64,000 nt of DNA from positions 124,001 through 188,000 of the forward strand of contig NZ_JAKZGL010000002.1 in the NCBI RefSeq assembly GCF_022549355.1, given 5' to 3'. The translations under genes were made by a program, and so were the position numbers. This stretch comes from Acinetobacter sp. NIPH 2699. GTDB lineage: Bacteria; Pseudomonadota; Gammaproteobacteria; Pseudomonadales; Moraxellaceae. Below are positions 10,465 to 20,054 of this stretch, in pieces (positions within the stretch are counted from its first letter, which is position 1; the number at the start of each line of letters is the position of its first letter). Under the pieces are notes generated by a model. That model had not been told where the DNA came from. It saw only the letters and a program-made list of their open reading frames with translations, and made no database searches.

Positions 10465-11391
10465 ATGATTAAATGGATCATATTAGCGATTTTTATCATT
10501 TCGGCTTTGTATATTCATCGCCGTGGTAAAGTTAGACACTCGTTTTATCGTCAATTTTTTGACCATTCAACGCTATTCGCACCCGTTAACTATTTAATGT
10601 ACATGTTTTCCAGCGTGCCGAATCAACCCTATATCGACACACAGCATTTTAAGGACTTAAAAGTTCTAGATGAAAACTGGGAAATGATCCGTGATGAAGC
10701 GCAAGCGCTTTATGACAAAGGTGGCATTAAAGCATCAAGCACATATGATGACTTGGGTTTTAATTCTTTCTTTAAAACGGGTTGGAAGCGATTTTATTTG
10801 AAATGGTATGACTCTGCACATCCATCAGCATCAGAATTTTGTCCAAAAACAACAGCTTTGTTAAAAACACTGCCAAGTATCAAAGCCGCGATGTTTACTG
10901 AACTTGCACCTGACAGCCGTTTGGTGCGCCATCGTGATCCTTATGCAGGTTCATTGCGTTACCATTTAGGTTTGATTACACCGAACGATGATCGCTGTTT
11001 CATTGATGTCGATGGTGAGCGTTATTCTTGGCGTGATGGTGAAAGTGTGGTGTTTGATGAAACCTACATTCACTATGCAGAGAATACAACAGATCAAAAC
11101 CGTATTATCTTTTTCGCTGATGTTGAGCGTCCATTAAAAACGCGTTTCATGGAAAAGTTTAATCATTGGTTTGGTAAAAGTGTGATGACAGCTGCAAGTT
11201 CACCCAATGAAGTGGGCGATCAGACTGGCGGCTTAAATAAAGCCTTCGGTTATGTCTATCAAATTCGTATTAAAGCGAAAGCATTGAAGAAATCAAATCG
11301 TCAGCTTTATTACTTTTTGAAATGGTTCATCATGCTTGGCTTATTCTTCCTTATTTTTGTTCGACCTTATGTATTTAAAGGTGTGCTGTAG
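10465..11391 (+). CDS. lpxO: Aspartyl/asparaginyl beta-hydroxylase family, LpxO-like
   Basis: The 308-residue protein has an N-terminal membrane helix (about residues 3-18), a cytoplasmic Asp/Asn beta-hydroxylase domain and a C-terminal helix (about 285-303). Iron ligands of the 2-oxoglutarate dioxygenase fold are visible as H-x-D in VRHRDPYAG and a distal histidine in DETYIHYAEN; an arginine in QNRIIFF probably binds 2-oxoglutarate. This layout is that of LpxO, which 2-hydroxylates a lipid A acyl chain. The substrate here is inferred, and a related membrane hydroxylase acting on another target is possible. A GTG at 10453 could also start the protein; ATG 10465 fits the membrane helix better. 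A terminator follows. Confidence 0.8.
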   Translation: MIKWIILAIFIISALYIHRRGKVRHSFYRQFFDHSTLFAPVNYLMYMFSSVPNQPYIDTQHFKDLKVLDENWEMIRDEAQALYDKGGIKASSTYDDLGFNSFFKTGWKRFYLKWYDSAHPSASEFCPKTTALLKTLPSIKAAMFTELAPDSRLVRHRDPYAGSLRYHLGLITPNDDRCFIDVDGERYSWRDGESVVFDETYIHYAENTTDQNRIIFFADVERPLKTRFMEKFNHWFGKSVMTAASSPNEVGDQTGGLNKAFGYVYQIRIKAKALKKSNRQLYYFLKWFIMLGLFFLIFVRPYVFKGVL

Positions 11392-11435
11392 CCACTGAGT
11401 TATGAGCTACCGATAAGCAAAGAGATTGATATTCT

Positions 11436-11471
11436 GCCTTGAAGTCTTAACCGATTTTCAGGGCTTTTTTT
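11436..11471 (+). terminator. Rho-independent terminator after lpxO-like gene
   Basis: GCCTTGAA and TTCAGGGC pair over eight bases with one G-T wobble, followed by seven Ts. It lies about 45 bases past the stop codon. Confidence 0.75.
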
Positions 11472-11506
11472 ATTGTCATCGAAGCACCATTAGAATCAAT
11501 GTCTAG

Positions 11507-11535
11507 TTGTATCAAATGGTACAAAATAAGATAAT
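11507..11535 (+). promoter_or_regulatory. Sigma-70-type promoter before broken lipoprotein gene
   Basis: TTGTAT and GATAAT are spaced by 17 bases, giving a predicted start near 11542, about 24 bases before the ATG at 11566. The promoter appears intact although the gene is frameshifted. Confidence 0.5.
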
Positions 11536-11565
11536 CAATGCGATTTTGAATGATGAGAATACATA

Positions 11566-12428
11566 ATGAAAAAACAATTATTGATATGTATGAGTGTATT
11601 GAGTTTGGTTGCTTGCACAGAAGAAAATGATGACATTTATGGTGTGGTCGACCCTAAAAATAAAGGCTTTTATAGCTATGATATTGAGTCAGCTCGTGCT
11701 TCAAAGGCATTAATCAAAAAAGTATATCAAGTCGATAAAGATAAAATTCTTTCTTTAACATACTCGGAAACGCCGAAATTACGGACAGAAGCGTTACGTA
11801 ACTTTTAACTAAAGATGAAATATCGACCATACTACCTCCGCAAAATACAGCAGGCGAATATCTGATTGGAACAAAAGTAATTTTCAATGATTCTGTTTTA
11901 GAATATGAACCTTATAATTTTGGGCAAAAAGCATCTTTTAAACTCAGTTATCAATTACAAAAAGTTGATTTATCAGGACTGAATGTAGCTGACTATATTC
12001 GTTATTTTATGAATCAAGCCTCTGCTTCAGCATCAATCAGTGATGTAACTTTACAAATTATTCAGAATCTCATTTTTTCTACACAAGATAAGTTCCCTTC
12101 AGGCGCAACATGTTGGCAAAAACAAGTTCAACTCAGTACCCAAGATTATATTGAGTCATATCCAACACAAAACCTTACTCATGTGAGTATCGATAGCAAT
12201 ATCCAAAACCAAGGAGTTTGGCAAAATGCCGCGTGGACGGCTTTTCAACCCAATACTGAGCTTAATTTAGCGGATACAAGAATTCGTTATCAAGCGAAGG
12301 AACATTGGGGCTTTTTCCACAATGAAAGAGAGGTGAATACGGCACAGCCCAATAATGTATTGGCCTGTGACTTTTTTAATGAATCAGCATTTAAACAGGT
12401 TGATCGAATCTTAGGTCGAGTATTCTAA
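11566..12428 (+). pseudogene. Lipoprotein gene broken by a one-base frameshift
   Basis: Frame one gives an 80-codon start with signal peptide and lipobox LVAC, ending at the TAA at 11806. The reading continues without a stop in another frame from 11802 to 12428. Adding one base to the T4 run at 11803-11806 turns AAC TTT TAA into AAC TTT TTA ACT AAA and restores a single 287-residue lipoprotein (RNF followed by LTKDEISTILPP). The C-terminal half shares landmarks with the lipoprotein at 9285-10298: FPSG-x-C, a Trp-rich middle, and a final cysteine. This is either a real recent inactivation, slippage, or a homopolymer sequencing error. The 139-codon frame at 12009 is the tail of this gene. Confidence 0.8.
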
Positions 12429-12524
12429 TCAATACCGAACAACACATCAATTTCACTGAGTTAGGCTTGAAATTCGGGTGCACAGACTACATCATCAACC
12501 TAATTCTGCTCATGAAAAGCTATT

Positions 12525-14324
12525 GTGAACTCAAACGCACGTGAACACATTGAAACAATCTTGACTCATATGACCCAATTGCCTGGTGTTTATAAAATGC
12601 TAGGCAAAGAGGGTGAGTTATTGTATGTGGGGAAGGCAAAAAATTTAAAAAATCGTGTATCCAGCTATTTTGTGAAAACCATTGAGCATCCTAAAACACA
12701 AGCGCTTGTGGCACGTATTTATGACATTGAAACGTTGATTGTTCGTTCAGAAACAGAAGCTTTATTACTGGAACAAAATCTCATCAAACTGCACCATCCG
12801 CCGTATAACATTATGCTGCGCGATGATAAGTCTTATGTCTATATCTTTGTCTCAGCAGATAAACCTTATCCGCGGATTGCGAGTGGACGTGGCAAAGGCA
12901 AACATCAAATTGGCAAGTTTTTTGGACCTTATCCAAGTGCTTATAGTGCTCGAGATACGCTGTTAACCTTACAAAAACTGTTTAATGTGCGGCAGTGTGA
13001 AAATAGTTATTTTTCTCAACGAAAACGTCCCTGTCTGCAATATCAAATCAAGCGCTGTACCGCGCCTTGTGTCGGTTTGATTAGCCCTGAAGCCTATAAA
13101 GAAGATGTCGATAACTCGATTCGTTTTCTACAAGGCGATACCAAAGAGCTGAATCAAGAGCTGATTGGAAAAATGGAACAAGCGGCAGAAGCCTTGGAAT
13201 TTGAAAAGGCGGTGTTCTATCGGGATCGTTTAGGCTTATTGCGTGAGGTTCAGGCACAACAGGCCGTCTTTAAAATTAAAGGTGAAGCCGATATTTTGGC
13301 GATTGCCTATCAAGCGGGCGTAACTTGTGTGCAGATCATGTATGTTCGTAACGGAAGAATGCTTGGGGGAAAAAGTTATTTTCCAGATATGTTGGGAGAT
13401 GATTTGGGGCAGATGCTCAGTGATTTTATCGCAAACTTTTATTTTCAGGTGGCTGATGAAGTGCCGACTGAGTTGATTGTGAATATTGAGGTGCCTGATC
13501 GACCACAACTCGAAGAAGCGTTACAGCAAACCTTTAATAAGAAAGTTCAAATCAAACATAAGGTGCGTGAAACACGTGCGGAGTGGCTAGAGTTGGCACA
13601 AATGAATGTGCAACATGCGATTAAAGGCAAACTCAGTAATTATCTAGAGCTCAACGAGCGTTTTCATCAACTTGAACAGGTAGTTGGAAGACCAGTTGAT
13701 CGGATTGAGTGTTTTGATATTAGTCACACTATGGGAGAAGCACCAATTGCTTCCTGTGTGGTGTTTGATCAAGGCGGTGCGAGAAAGCGGGATTATCGCC
13801 AGTTCGCGATTCAAGATATCACGGGCGGTGATGACTATGCCGCTATGCGTCAAGCATTGATTCGTCGCTATAAGAAAAATATATTGCCTGATCTGCTCCT
13901 CATTGATGGGGGCAAAGGCCAATTACATATGGCAATGGAGGTGATGCAAGAATTAGAATTGGATGCTTTTATGATCGGTGTGTCTAAAGGTGAGGGGCGT
14001 AAAGCTGGCTTGGAAACGCTACATTTTACGGATGGTACTAAACTCCAGTTGGCAGAAGATCATAAGGCTTTGCATTTGATTCAACAGGTCCGTGATGAAG
14101 CGCATCGCTTTGCGATTACCAAGCATCGAGCGAAGCGCGATAAACGCCGCAGTAGTTCAGTCTTGGAGGCGATTCCAGGGCTAGGTCCTAAACGTCGTCG
14201 TGATCTACTGACGCATTTTGGTGGGATACAAGGTGTGCTGAGGGCATCTGAAAAGGAACTCACGCTGGTACAAGGCTTAGGTGAAGTCATGGCACGCACC
14301 ATTTATAAAATTTTGCATGAGTAA
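12525..14324 (+). CDS. uvrC: Excinuclease ABC subunit C
   Basis: The 599-residue protein has the full UvrC layout: GIY-YIG nuclease ([21 protein letters not shown], about residues 15-95) for the 3' incision, a UVR domain near 205-240 that binds UvrB, the RNase H-like nuclease for the 5' incision ([20 protein letters not shown]) and C-terminal helix-hairpin-helix repeats ([18 protein letters not shown]). It makes the dual incision in nucleotide excision repair. The start is GTG at 12525; another GTG at 12540 is possible. It is unlinked to uvrA or uvrB here. A DOPA-dioxygenase-family gene follows 13 bases later and is probably co-transcribed. Confidence 0.97.
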   Translation: MNSNAREHIETILTHMTQLPGVYKMLGKEGELLYVGKAKNLKNRVSSYFVKTIEHPKTQALVARIYDIETLIVRSETEALLLEQNLIKLHHPPYNIMLRDDKSYVYIFVSADKPYPRIASGRGKGKHQIGKFFGPYPSAYSARDTLLTLQKLFNVRQCENSYFSQRKRPCLQYQIKRCTAPCVGLISPEAYKEDVDNSIRFLQGDTKELNQELIGKMEQAAEALEFEKAVFYRDRLGLLREVQAQQAVFKIKGEADILAIAYQAGVTCVQIMYVRNGRMLGGKSYFPDMLGDDLGQMLSDFIANFYFQVADEVPTELIVNIEVPDRPQLEEALQQTFNKKVQIKHKVRETRAEWLELAQMNVQHAIKGKLSNYLELNERFHQLEQVVGRPVDRIECFDISHTMGEAPIASCVVFDQGGARKRDYRQFAIQDITGGDDYAAMRQALIRRYKKNILPDLLLIDGGKGQLHMAMEVMQELELDAFMIGVSKGEGRKAGLETLHFTDGTKLQLAEDHKALHLIQQVRDEAHRFAITKHRAKRDKRRSSSVLEAIPGLGPKRRRDLLTHFGGIQGVLRASEKELTLVQGLGEVMARTIYKILHE

Positions 14325-14337
14325 GTCGGATTAAATC

Positions 14338-14658
14338 ATGCAATACCATGCTCATATTTTCTTTGACCTAGATCATGAACAAGCCGCGATACGTTTAAGA
14401 GAACAGCTATTACACATTTTCCCAGAGCGAATTTTTGTTGGCAGGTTATTATGTCGTGCGGTAGGTCCATTACCAAAGCCGATGTTCCAGCTCGAATATG
14501 AAAATGTAGATGCGATTTATGTACAGCAAGTACTGACTCAAAAATGTCTGGGTTTTTCTGTTCTCATTCATCCAATTCTTGAGAATGAAATTCTAGCGCA
14601 TACGGTGTATGCAACTTGGCTTGGAACACCATTAGAACTTCGTTTAGATCAATTATAA
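14338..14658 (+). CDS. DOPA 4,5-dioxygenase family protein
   Basis: The 106-residue protein matches the small DOPA-dioxygenase-like family. It has the N-terminal H-x-H pair in YHAHIFFD, the VGPLPKPMFQ segment, and a C-terminal HP...H..WLG pattern that places histidines for metal binding. Fungal and plant relatives cleave the ring of DOPA, but the role of bacterial chromosomal members is not settled, so no substrate is claimed. It begins 13 bases after uvrC and likely shares its transcript. Confidence 0.85.
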   Translation: MQYHAHIFFDLDHEQAAIRLREQLLHIFPERIFVGRLLCRAVGPLPKPMFQLEYENVDAIYVQQVLTQKCLGFSVLIHPILENEILAHTVYATWLGTPLELRLDQL

Positions 14659-14772
14659 GTTTCGGATTTCAACTGAGTGACCAAATCTTTCACGGATTGA
14701 TGGGTCAATGATCATTCACAAATCGGTCAAAACATTCAAAGATAGGATGTTCTGAAGTTTAAGGGAAAAATA

Positions 14773-15570
14773 ATGTCATTGCTTTCGTTATATCAGCAGG
14801 TAGAACAACAAGAATGGATTGATATTCCATCGGGATGGCTACAAGGTCGGACGGTATTTGGTGGTTTAGTTGCAGGCTTAATGATTCAAAAAGCCATGAG
14901 TGTGGTGAATGATGCAGCAAAACAACTTTTAAGCTGTAATATCACTTTCGTTGGCCCAGTACAACAAGGGCGAGCAAAACTGAGTGCTGAGATTCTAAGA
15001 CAGGGAAAATCGGTCACAAGCTTGGAAGTACGTTTGTGGCAAGATGATGCGGTGCAAAGTATTTTAGTTGCAAGTTTTGGTTCACAGCGCGAGTCTCGTA
15101 TTCATGTGCGTAATTTGCCACAAGTTCCTGATTATCCGACGGCAGACCAATTGGAAAAAACTTTCTATCTCGAAGGCTTGATGCCTGAATGCTTACAACA
15201 ATTTGAACTGTGTTGGGCAGAGGGAAGCTATCCAATGGCAGGCAGTAAAGTGCCAGACTTTGGTGGTTGGAGTCGTTTTGCACCTAGCTTACATCCAAAT
15301 CGTGATATGCAACTTGCAGATTTATTTGCATTAATGGATGTCTGGCCCCCTGGCGTATTACCGATGTTTAAGACTCCAGCACCCGCCAGTTCATTGACAT
15401 GGCAGATTACGTATCTCAGTCCAATTGCACATCAAGTTCAGGATTGGTTTAAATATAAAGTGGTGACTGAGTTTGCTCATCAGGGCTATTCAACGGAATA
15501 TGCTTATGTGTGGGATCAAGAAAACCAGCTTATTGCAGTGTTGAGACAGACCGTTGCTGTTTTTGCCTAA
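14773..15570 (+). CDS. Acyl-CoA thioesterase family protein (hot-dog fold)
   Basis: The 265-residue product resembles TesB-like double hot-dog acyl-CoA thioesterases of about 260-290 residues. The N-terminal half contains WLQGRTVFGGLVAGLMIQKA, the typical central helix of the first hot-dog, followed by a strand pattern SCNITFVGPVQQG. The C-terminal half repeats the fold (AYVWDQENQLIAVLRQTVAVF). It would hydrolyse acyl-CoA thioesters in the cytoplasm, but chain length is unknown. The start ATG at 14773 is preceded by AAGGGAAAAA. pgsA follows closely. Confidence 0.85.
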   Translation: MSLLSLYQQVEQQEWIDIPSGWLQGRTVFGGLVAGLMIQKAMSVVNDAAKQLLSCNITFVGPVQQGRAKLSAEILRQGKSVTSLEVRLWQDDAVQSILVASFGSQRESRIHVRNLPQVPDYPTADQLEKTFYLEGLMPECLQQFELCWAEGSYPMAGSKVPDFGGWSRFAPSLHPNRDMQLADLFALMDVWPPGVLPMFKTPAPASSLTWQITYLSPIAHQVQDWFKYKVVTEFAHQGYSTEYAYVWDQENQLIAVLRQTVAVFA

Positions 15571-15675
15571 TCGACATTGGGCTATATTTCGTATAAAGTT
15601 GCTTACAGATGGATACAATCTCGGTACATCCTTTGTGCAATATGCAAATTTGACGCGAACAACATGGCGGTGTTT

Positions 15676-16260
15676 ATGAGTACAGGGCAAATCCTGAACA
15701 TTCCCAATATCTTAACTTTGGCGCGTATTGCTCTAATACCAGTATTTTTGGTCATCGCTTATTGGCCACCCGCCATTGGCGCTGAACACCATGGGGGAAT
15801 GCTGCGCCATATGGTGCTGACAGCAATATTTGTAATTGCTGCGCTCACAGACTGGTTTGATGGCTATTTGGCGAGAACTTTAGATCAAAGTTCAGCTTTT
15901 GGGCGATTTCTTGATCCCGTTGCAGATAAGTTGATGGTTGCTGCCGCATTAATTGTATTGGTGCAATGGCAACCTACGATATCTATGGCATTCGCTGCAA
16001 TTGTGATTATTTCCCGTGAAATTACCGTATCTGCTTTGCGTGAGTGGATGGCTGAACTTGGTGCGCGGACCAATGTTGCGGTTTCAACCGTAGGCAAGTA
16101 TAAGACCGCTTTTCAAATGATCGCGATTAGTGTGTTTTTGTTGAATTGGAAACCACTGGAAATGTGGGCCTATGCTTTGCTTTATGCTGCGGTTATTTTG
16201 ACATTATGGTCAATGTTTATCTATCTCAAAGCTGCGTGGCCATATTTGAAACAACCTTAA
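15676..16260 (+). CDS. pgsA: CDP-diacylglycerol-glycerol-3-phosphate phosphatidyltransferase
   Basis: This is the committed enzyme of phosphatidylglycerol synthesis, an inner-membrane CDP-alcohol phosphotransferase. The signature D-x2-DG-x2-AR-x8-G-x3-D-x3-D is complete (D59, D62, G63, A66, R67, G76, D80, D84). Four or more hydrophobic helices are evident, and the length of 194 residues is close to that of PgsA. The frame is open back to 15577, but MSTGQILNIPNILTLARI is the usual PgsA beginning; the ATG at 15664 four codons earlier is an alternative. A strong terminator follows. Confidence 0.93.
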   Translation: MSTGQILNIPNILTLARIALIPVFLVIAYWPPAIGAEHHGGMLRHMVLTAIFVIAALTDWFDGYLARTLDQSSAFGRFLDPVADKLMVAAALIVLVQWQPTISMAFAAIVIISREITVSALREWMAELGARTNVAVSTVGKYKTAFQMIAISVFLLNWKPLEMWAYALLYAAVILTLWSMFIYLKAAWPYLKQP

Positions 16261-16294
16261 AACAGATTTTTTATTGATCCGCTGCAAAATTCTT

Positions 16295-16320
16295 AAGCCT
16301 TCCTGATGGAGGGCTTTTTA
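16295..16320 (+). terminator. Terminator after pgsA
   Basis: AAGCCTTCC and GGAGGGCTT form a nine-base stem with one wobble around the loop TGAT, followed by TTTTTATT. Confidence 0.9.
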
Positions 16321-16488
16321 TTGGTTGTATGAAAAGCAAGACAAGAAAAAAGCCCATCACAAGGATAAGCTTAGTTCTCTGAGGAAACATACTCTTTTAG
16401 AGAGAATGCTGAAGAACATAATCATAATATGAGAATTTATTGATTTTTACAACGGTTAAAAATGTAAATGTTTTTTATATTCTCGAAT

Positions 16489-17262
16489 TTAGCTGAGCTG
16501 ACTGTCTGAAAGCGTTGCAAACTTAAGTTCAATATGAGCAGCATTGTTTTGCAGAATCTCAATCAGTTTTTGAATATTGAGAAAGTCAAAACGCTTTTTT
16601 GATGCCACTAAAGTGAGGGCAATCGGTGCTTCTTTGCTTGAAAAACGAATCGGTACTGAAAGACCGCAAACCAGTGGATCAATCTCACCTTGTGATAGAT
16701 AAAAGCCTTGTTTCTTGATTTTTCGCATCTGTTGAACAAGTTCATCTAAGTTTTGTGCAAATCCGACCTGAGCAAGCTCATGGCTGAACTGTTGGTAGTA
16801 AGCCTGTATACGTTGTTTGGTTAAATGTGCAATGACGATTTTAGGTGATGCGCCAATATAGACAGGGCGTGGACAACCACGGCCGAAGGATAATAACTCT
16901 GATTCTTTGTAGGTTTCATGATGTAAATCAATGCAATAGTCATGATTTAAATAGGTCAGCAAACAGCAAAGTTCGGTTTTCTCTACAATATCCCGCATAA
17001 ATGGAATACTAATTTGGACTAAAGGATCAGTGCTATGCGATATATAGTCTAAAACCGCGATTTTAGACCCTAAAGTGTAGTCACCTGAAGTGCCACTAAT
17101 ACGTTTCAGCATATCGGTCGCAACCAGTTCTTTAAGATAACGATAGGCGGTAGGTTTGGATAGACCAAGCTCATCACAAATGATATCGACATTGATAATT
17201 GGGCGTGAAACTGAGAATAGATCCAGTACAGTGAGAATCTTACCAAAACTCGAAATTGCCAT
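16489..17262 (-). CDS. IclR-family transcriptional regulator
   Basis: The 257-residue protein has an N-terminal winged helix-turn-helix (residues about 5-65; recognition segment LGLSKPTAYRYLKEL) and the C-terminal IclR effector-binding domain (CCLLTYLN; IGASPKIVIAHL; SQGEIDPLVCGLSVPI). IclR regulators in Acinetobacter, such as PcaU and PobR, answer to aromatic acids. It diverges from an aromatic-acid-exporter-type operon starting at 17697, so it is a good candidate for its regulator. The ATG at 17262 is chosen because the domain starts there (MAISSFGKIL); AAGGAG lies 13 bases upstream, rather far. The ligand is unknown. Confidence 0.9.
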   Translation of the reverse strand: MAISSFGKILTVLDLFSVSRPIINVDIICDELGLSKPTAYRYLKELVATDMLKRISGTSGDYTLGSKIAVLDYISHSTDPLVQISIPFMRDIVEKTELCCLLTYLNHDYCIDLHHETYKESELLSFGRGCPRPVYIGASPKIVIAHLTKQRIQAYYQQFSHELAQVGFAQNLDELVQQMRKIKKQGFYLSQGEIDPLVCGLSVPIRFSSKEAPIALTLVASKKRFDFLNIQKLIEILQNNAAHIELKFATLSDSQLS

Positions 17263-17436
17263 GATGGGGCATCTACTCCTTAAAAATAACGTGAAAATCA
17301 AACTTTTATTGTTTTATAACAGAAAAGCCTTGCTTCGTGTATGGGCTTTTAAATCTGAGCACGATGGATTAATCAAGTAAGTACTACTTTGAGAAACAAG
17401 ATCACCTTTAGTGAGATAATTTTAAATTAAATTGAA

Positions 17437-17459
17437 AAATTATCAAATAGTGATAATTT
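17437..17459. promoter_or_regulatory. Inverted repeat, candidate IclR-family operator
   Basis: AAATTATCA-aatag-TGATAATTT is a perfect nine-base inverted repeat with a five-base spacer. It is central in the 434-base gap between the IclR gene and the efflux operon. A TTGACT hexamer starts four bases to the right (17463), so a regulator bound here would meet RNA polymerase heading for the efflux genes. The remainder of 17263-17696 shows no RNA gene; a 61-codon frame at 17482-17667 is unconvincing. Confidence 0.5.
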
Positions 17460-17696
17460 ATGTTGACTATTTGGCTTTGTTTTGGAAAAATTAACCACAC
17501 AATGTCTTATTTGGATAATTGTTTTTAGAATAAATATCCTAGAAACCGCTAAGCATTGTGCATTATTCCCCATCATCAGCTTTGCTCATATCACACTGAT
17601 TTGGACATACCCAAGTCAGTTGAATTCGTCGTCACATAAATTTATGTGGTTGAAAGAATACCCGTGAGAAGACTGACTCAGAATTGAGACACGTTC

Positions 17697-19790
17697 ATGT
17701 TATTTAAACAGTTGTTGGCTTTTAGACCGAGCCGACTGGACCTTATTTTTGCCTGTAAAACCTTTGTGGCAGGTATGCTGGCACTGTTTATTTCATTTGA
17801 ACTCGATTTAATTAATCCAATGTGGTCGATTGGTACGGTGTTGATTATTGCCAATCCATATTCAGGCATGGTGTCGTCAAAATGTGTTTATCGTTTAGTG
17901 GGAACTGTGGTTGGGGCAATCATTGCCTTATTGTTAACCCCGCATTTTATTAATACGCCTTGGTTATTCACCATTATTTTGTCTTTATGGGTGGGTTTCG
18001 CTTTATATGTTTCATTGCTTGATCGTACGCCACGTAGTTATGTGTTTATGTTGGCGGGCTATTCAACTGCAATGATTGTTTATAACGCGATTACATATAT
18101 CGATACCTACAATATTTTTGATATTGCATTGGCGCGAGTATTAGAAATTTCAATCGGTGTGATTGCATCAGCGGTGGTTTCGGCAACAATTCTCCCTGTT
18201 CATGTTGGCGCAATGATTAAGCAGCGTGTCAATAAAACCTTAAGTGATCTGGAAAGCACCTTTAAGAATCTAATGACTGTTCAGGCAAGCTCTGAAGATG
18301 ATACGCAAATTCTATCTGTGATCACGCGTGATGCTTCGGACATTCATGCGTTGGCGGTGCATTTGGCCTATGAAAAAGGCGAGTTGAGGGGGATGACCAA
18401 ACCTTTGCAGGAAATGTTGCATCAGGTTTCGTTAGTGGTCGCGAATCTTGTCGCATTGTCCCAACGTGTGAAACAACTTAAAAAAATGCAGATGGCCAAT
18501 CTTGCACCACACTTAGATCTCATTCATCAGCATAGTTTGGCATTTTTAAAGCAGGAACAGTTGTTAACACCGAGCGATTTACAGACCTTACCGAGCGGTT
18601 TTGAGCAGGATTTCGTTGAACTGATGGCGATGGCAAGCTCTGAACAGCAAATTGTATTGGCTGCATTAAAAATGGATGTTCGTCATTTTATTGCCAATAT
18701 TTTGGCGGTAAAGCTAATTTGGCAGCAAATTCAGCAGGGGAACAAAGAGATCCCCGTCGAAATTACCGCGATTACCACCAAGTATCCAAGTTTACATCGT
18801 GATCATGGTATCGCTGTTCGTGGGGGGATCAGTGCTGTGCTGATCACCTTTATTGTGACTGGCGCATGGATTCTTTCAGGTTGGAAAGCTGGGTTTATGA
18901 TGGCGCAAATGGGAGCGGTGACGGCTTGTATTTTGACTGCTTTGGATAATCCTGTACCTGTTTTGCGGATTTTCATTTGGGGCAGTATTTTCTCTGCGGG
19001 TCTGGTGTTTTTATATGCCTTTGGTATTTTTCCGCATGTTACACACTTTTGGCAATTGGCTTTGGTGTTGTTTCCAATGTTCCTTGTGGCTGTGACCATG
19101 ATGGCCAATCAAATGCTGATGCCGATTGGCATGGTCCTTGGGATCAATACCATGATGGGTTTAAATCTGCATAACCAATATACGATGGATGCAGTTTCTT
19201 ATCTGGATAGTTCCTTTGCCATGATCTTGGGGGTGTTGGTTTCGCTGATCGTCATTGATTTGGTCCGTGCAGTTTCGCCGGATACCAGTGCGACACGTAT
19301 TTTGGCTTTACATTACCAAGCGATGCGACAGGCAATCAGTATGTCGTATGGCAGTGATTTTAAAATCCATTTACGCAGTATGTTAGATCGCGTGGGTATC
19401 CTAAATACTAAGTTGGTGCAAAATCCTGAGATTAAAACAGCGATTCAGAATGCATTGATTGAGAGTAGTTCGATTGTTGATCTGGTTCGTTTACAGGAAA
19501 TTAGCCAAAAGCTGCCACAGCTCCCCACACTGCAAACTGAAGTTGCAGTATTACAACAGCAGTTAACTCAATATTTCCAAGCCCAAGAGAAACAAGGTTC
19601 ATTGCATCATTTTTCAATCCAAATTGTGCAACAAGTGAATGTACTTCATCGCATTGCTCAGCAGATTGAAGATGCGCAATTACAGCAACGACTATTGATT
19701 TCTCTGAATAATATTTGTGAAAGCATTGGTCATATTTCAACAGACAAGCTGGATTTAGCAATGTTAGGCGTAGGAGTGTCACATGGGTGA
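17697..19790 (+). CDS. FUSC-family inner-membrane efflux protein (AaeB-like)
   Basis: The 697-residue protein has the duplicated fusaric-acid-resistance layout. One hydrophobic block lies at about residues 10-165, then a long cytoplasmic helical region (about 170-340), a second membrane block at about 360-510, and a C-terminal cytoplasmic helical part. This is the length and shape of AaeB/YccS-type aromatic carboxylic acid exporters. It is the first gene of a three-gene operon whose other members, DUF1656 and HlyD-type, complete the AaeXAB set, in the order B-X-A. It overlaps the next gene by eight bases. It is probably controlled by the divergent IclR protein. Confidence 0.88.
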   Translation: MLFKQLLAFRPSRLDLIFACKTFVAGMLALFISFELDLINPMWSIGTVLIIANPYSGMVSSKCVYRLVGTVVGAIIALLLTPHFINTPWLFTIILSLWVGFALYVSLLDRTPRSYVFMLAGYSTAMIVYNAITYIDTYNIFDIALARVLEISIGVIASAVVSATILPVHVGAMIKQRVNKTLSDLESTFKNLMTVQASSEDDTQILSVITRDASDIHALAVHLAYEKGELRGMTKPLQEMLHQVSLVVANLVALSQRVKQLKKMQMANLAPHLDLIHQHSLAFLKQEQLLTPSDLQTLPSGFEQDFVELMAMASSEQQIVLAALKMDVRHFIANILAVKLIWQQIQQGNKEIPVEITAITTKYPSLHRDHGIAVRGGISAVLITFIVTGAWILSGWKAGFMMAQMGAVTACILTALDNPVPVLRIFIWGSIFSAGLVFLYAFGIFPHVTHFWQLALVLFPMFLVAVTMMANQMLMPIGMVLGINTMMGLNLHNQYTMDAVSYLDSSFAMILGVLVSLIVIDLVRAVSPDTSATRILALHYQAMRQAISMSYGSDFKIHLRSMLDRVGILNTKLVQNPEIKTAIQNALIESSSIVDLVRLQEISQKLPQLPTLQTEVAVLQQQLTQYFQAQEKQGSLHHFSIQIVQQVNVLHRIAQQIEDAQLQQRLLISLNNICESIGHISTDKLDLAMLGVGVSHG

Positions 19791-19989
19791 AATTAATCTT
19801 TATGGCATTTATATCCCCATTCTTTTGGTGCAAGCCATCGTCGCTTATGTCTTGTTTAAGCTGTTCAGTCCATGGGTGGATCGATTGATCATCAAGGGCT
19901 GGATCGCACTGCCGAGTATTTTCAATCTATGTTTTTACTTAGCATTGTTGTTACTGGTACATGGGCTATTTGTATGGTTGTGGGTCTAA
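19783..19989 (+). CDS. DUF1656 small membrane protein (AaeX-like)
   Basis: The 68-residue protein has two membrane helices (about residues 8-25 and 43-64) and the DUF1656 beginning MGEINLYGIYIP. Such proteins are nearly always encoded with FUSC and HlyD efflux partners, as here. It starts inside the end of the FUSC gene, which implies translational coupling. It is likely an accessory subunit of the exporter; its exact role in the family is not known. Confidence 0.9.
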   Translation: MGEINLYGIYIPILLVQAIVAYVLFKLFSPWVDRLIIKGWIALPSIFNLCFYLALLLLVHGLFVWLWV

Positions 19990-20054
19990 ACGCTGTTAAT
20001 AAACGCTCAGTTTGAAATTTATTGATTTAAAAATACGTACTAAAGGTAATTAAC

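Noticed and set aside
12009-12428. Separate 139-residue gene
   Set aside because: The frame is open upstream to 11802 and joins the lipoprotein start after a one-base change; the ATG at 12009 is internal.
17482-17667. 61-residue gene in the IclR/efflux gap
   Set aside because: It has no ribosome site, no recognisable family and unusual composition, and it sits in a promoter region.
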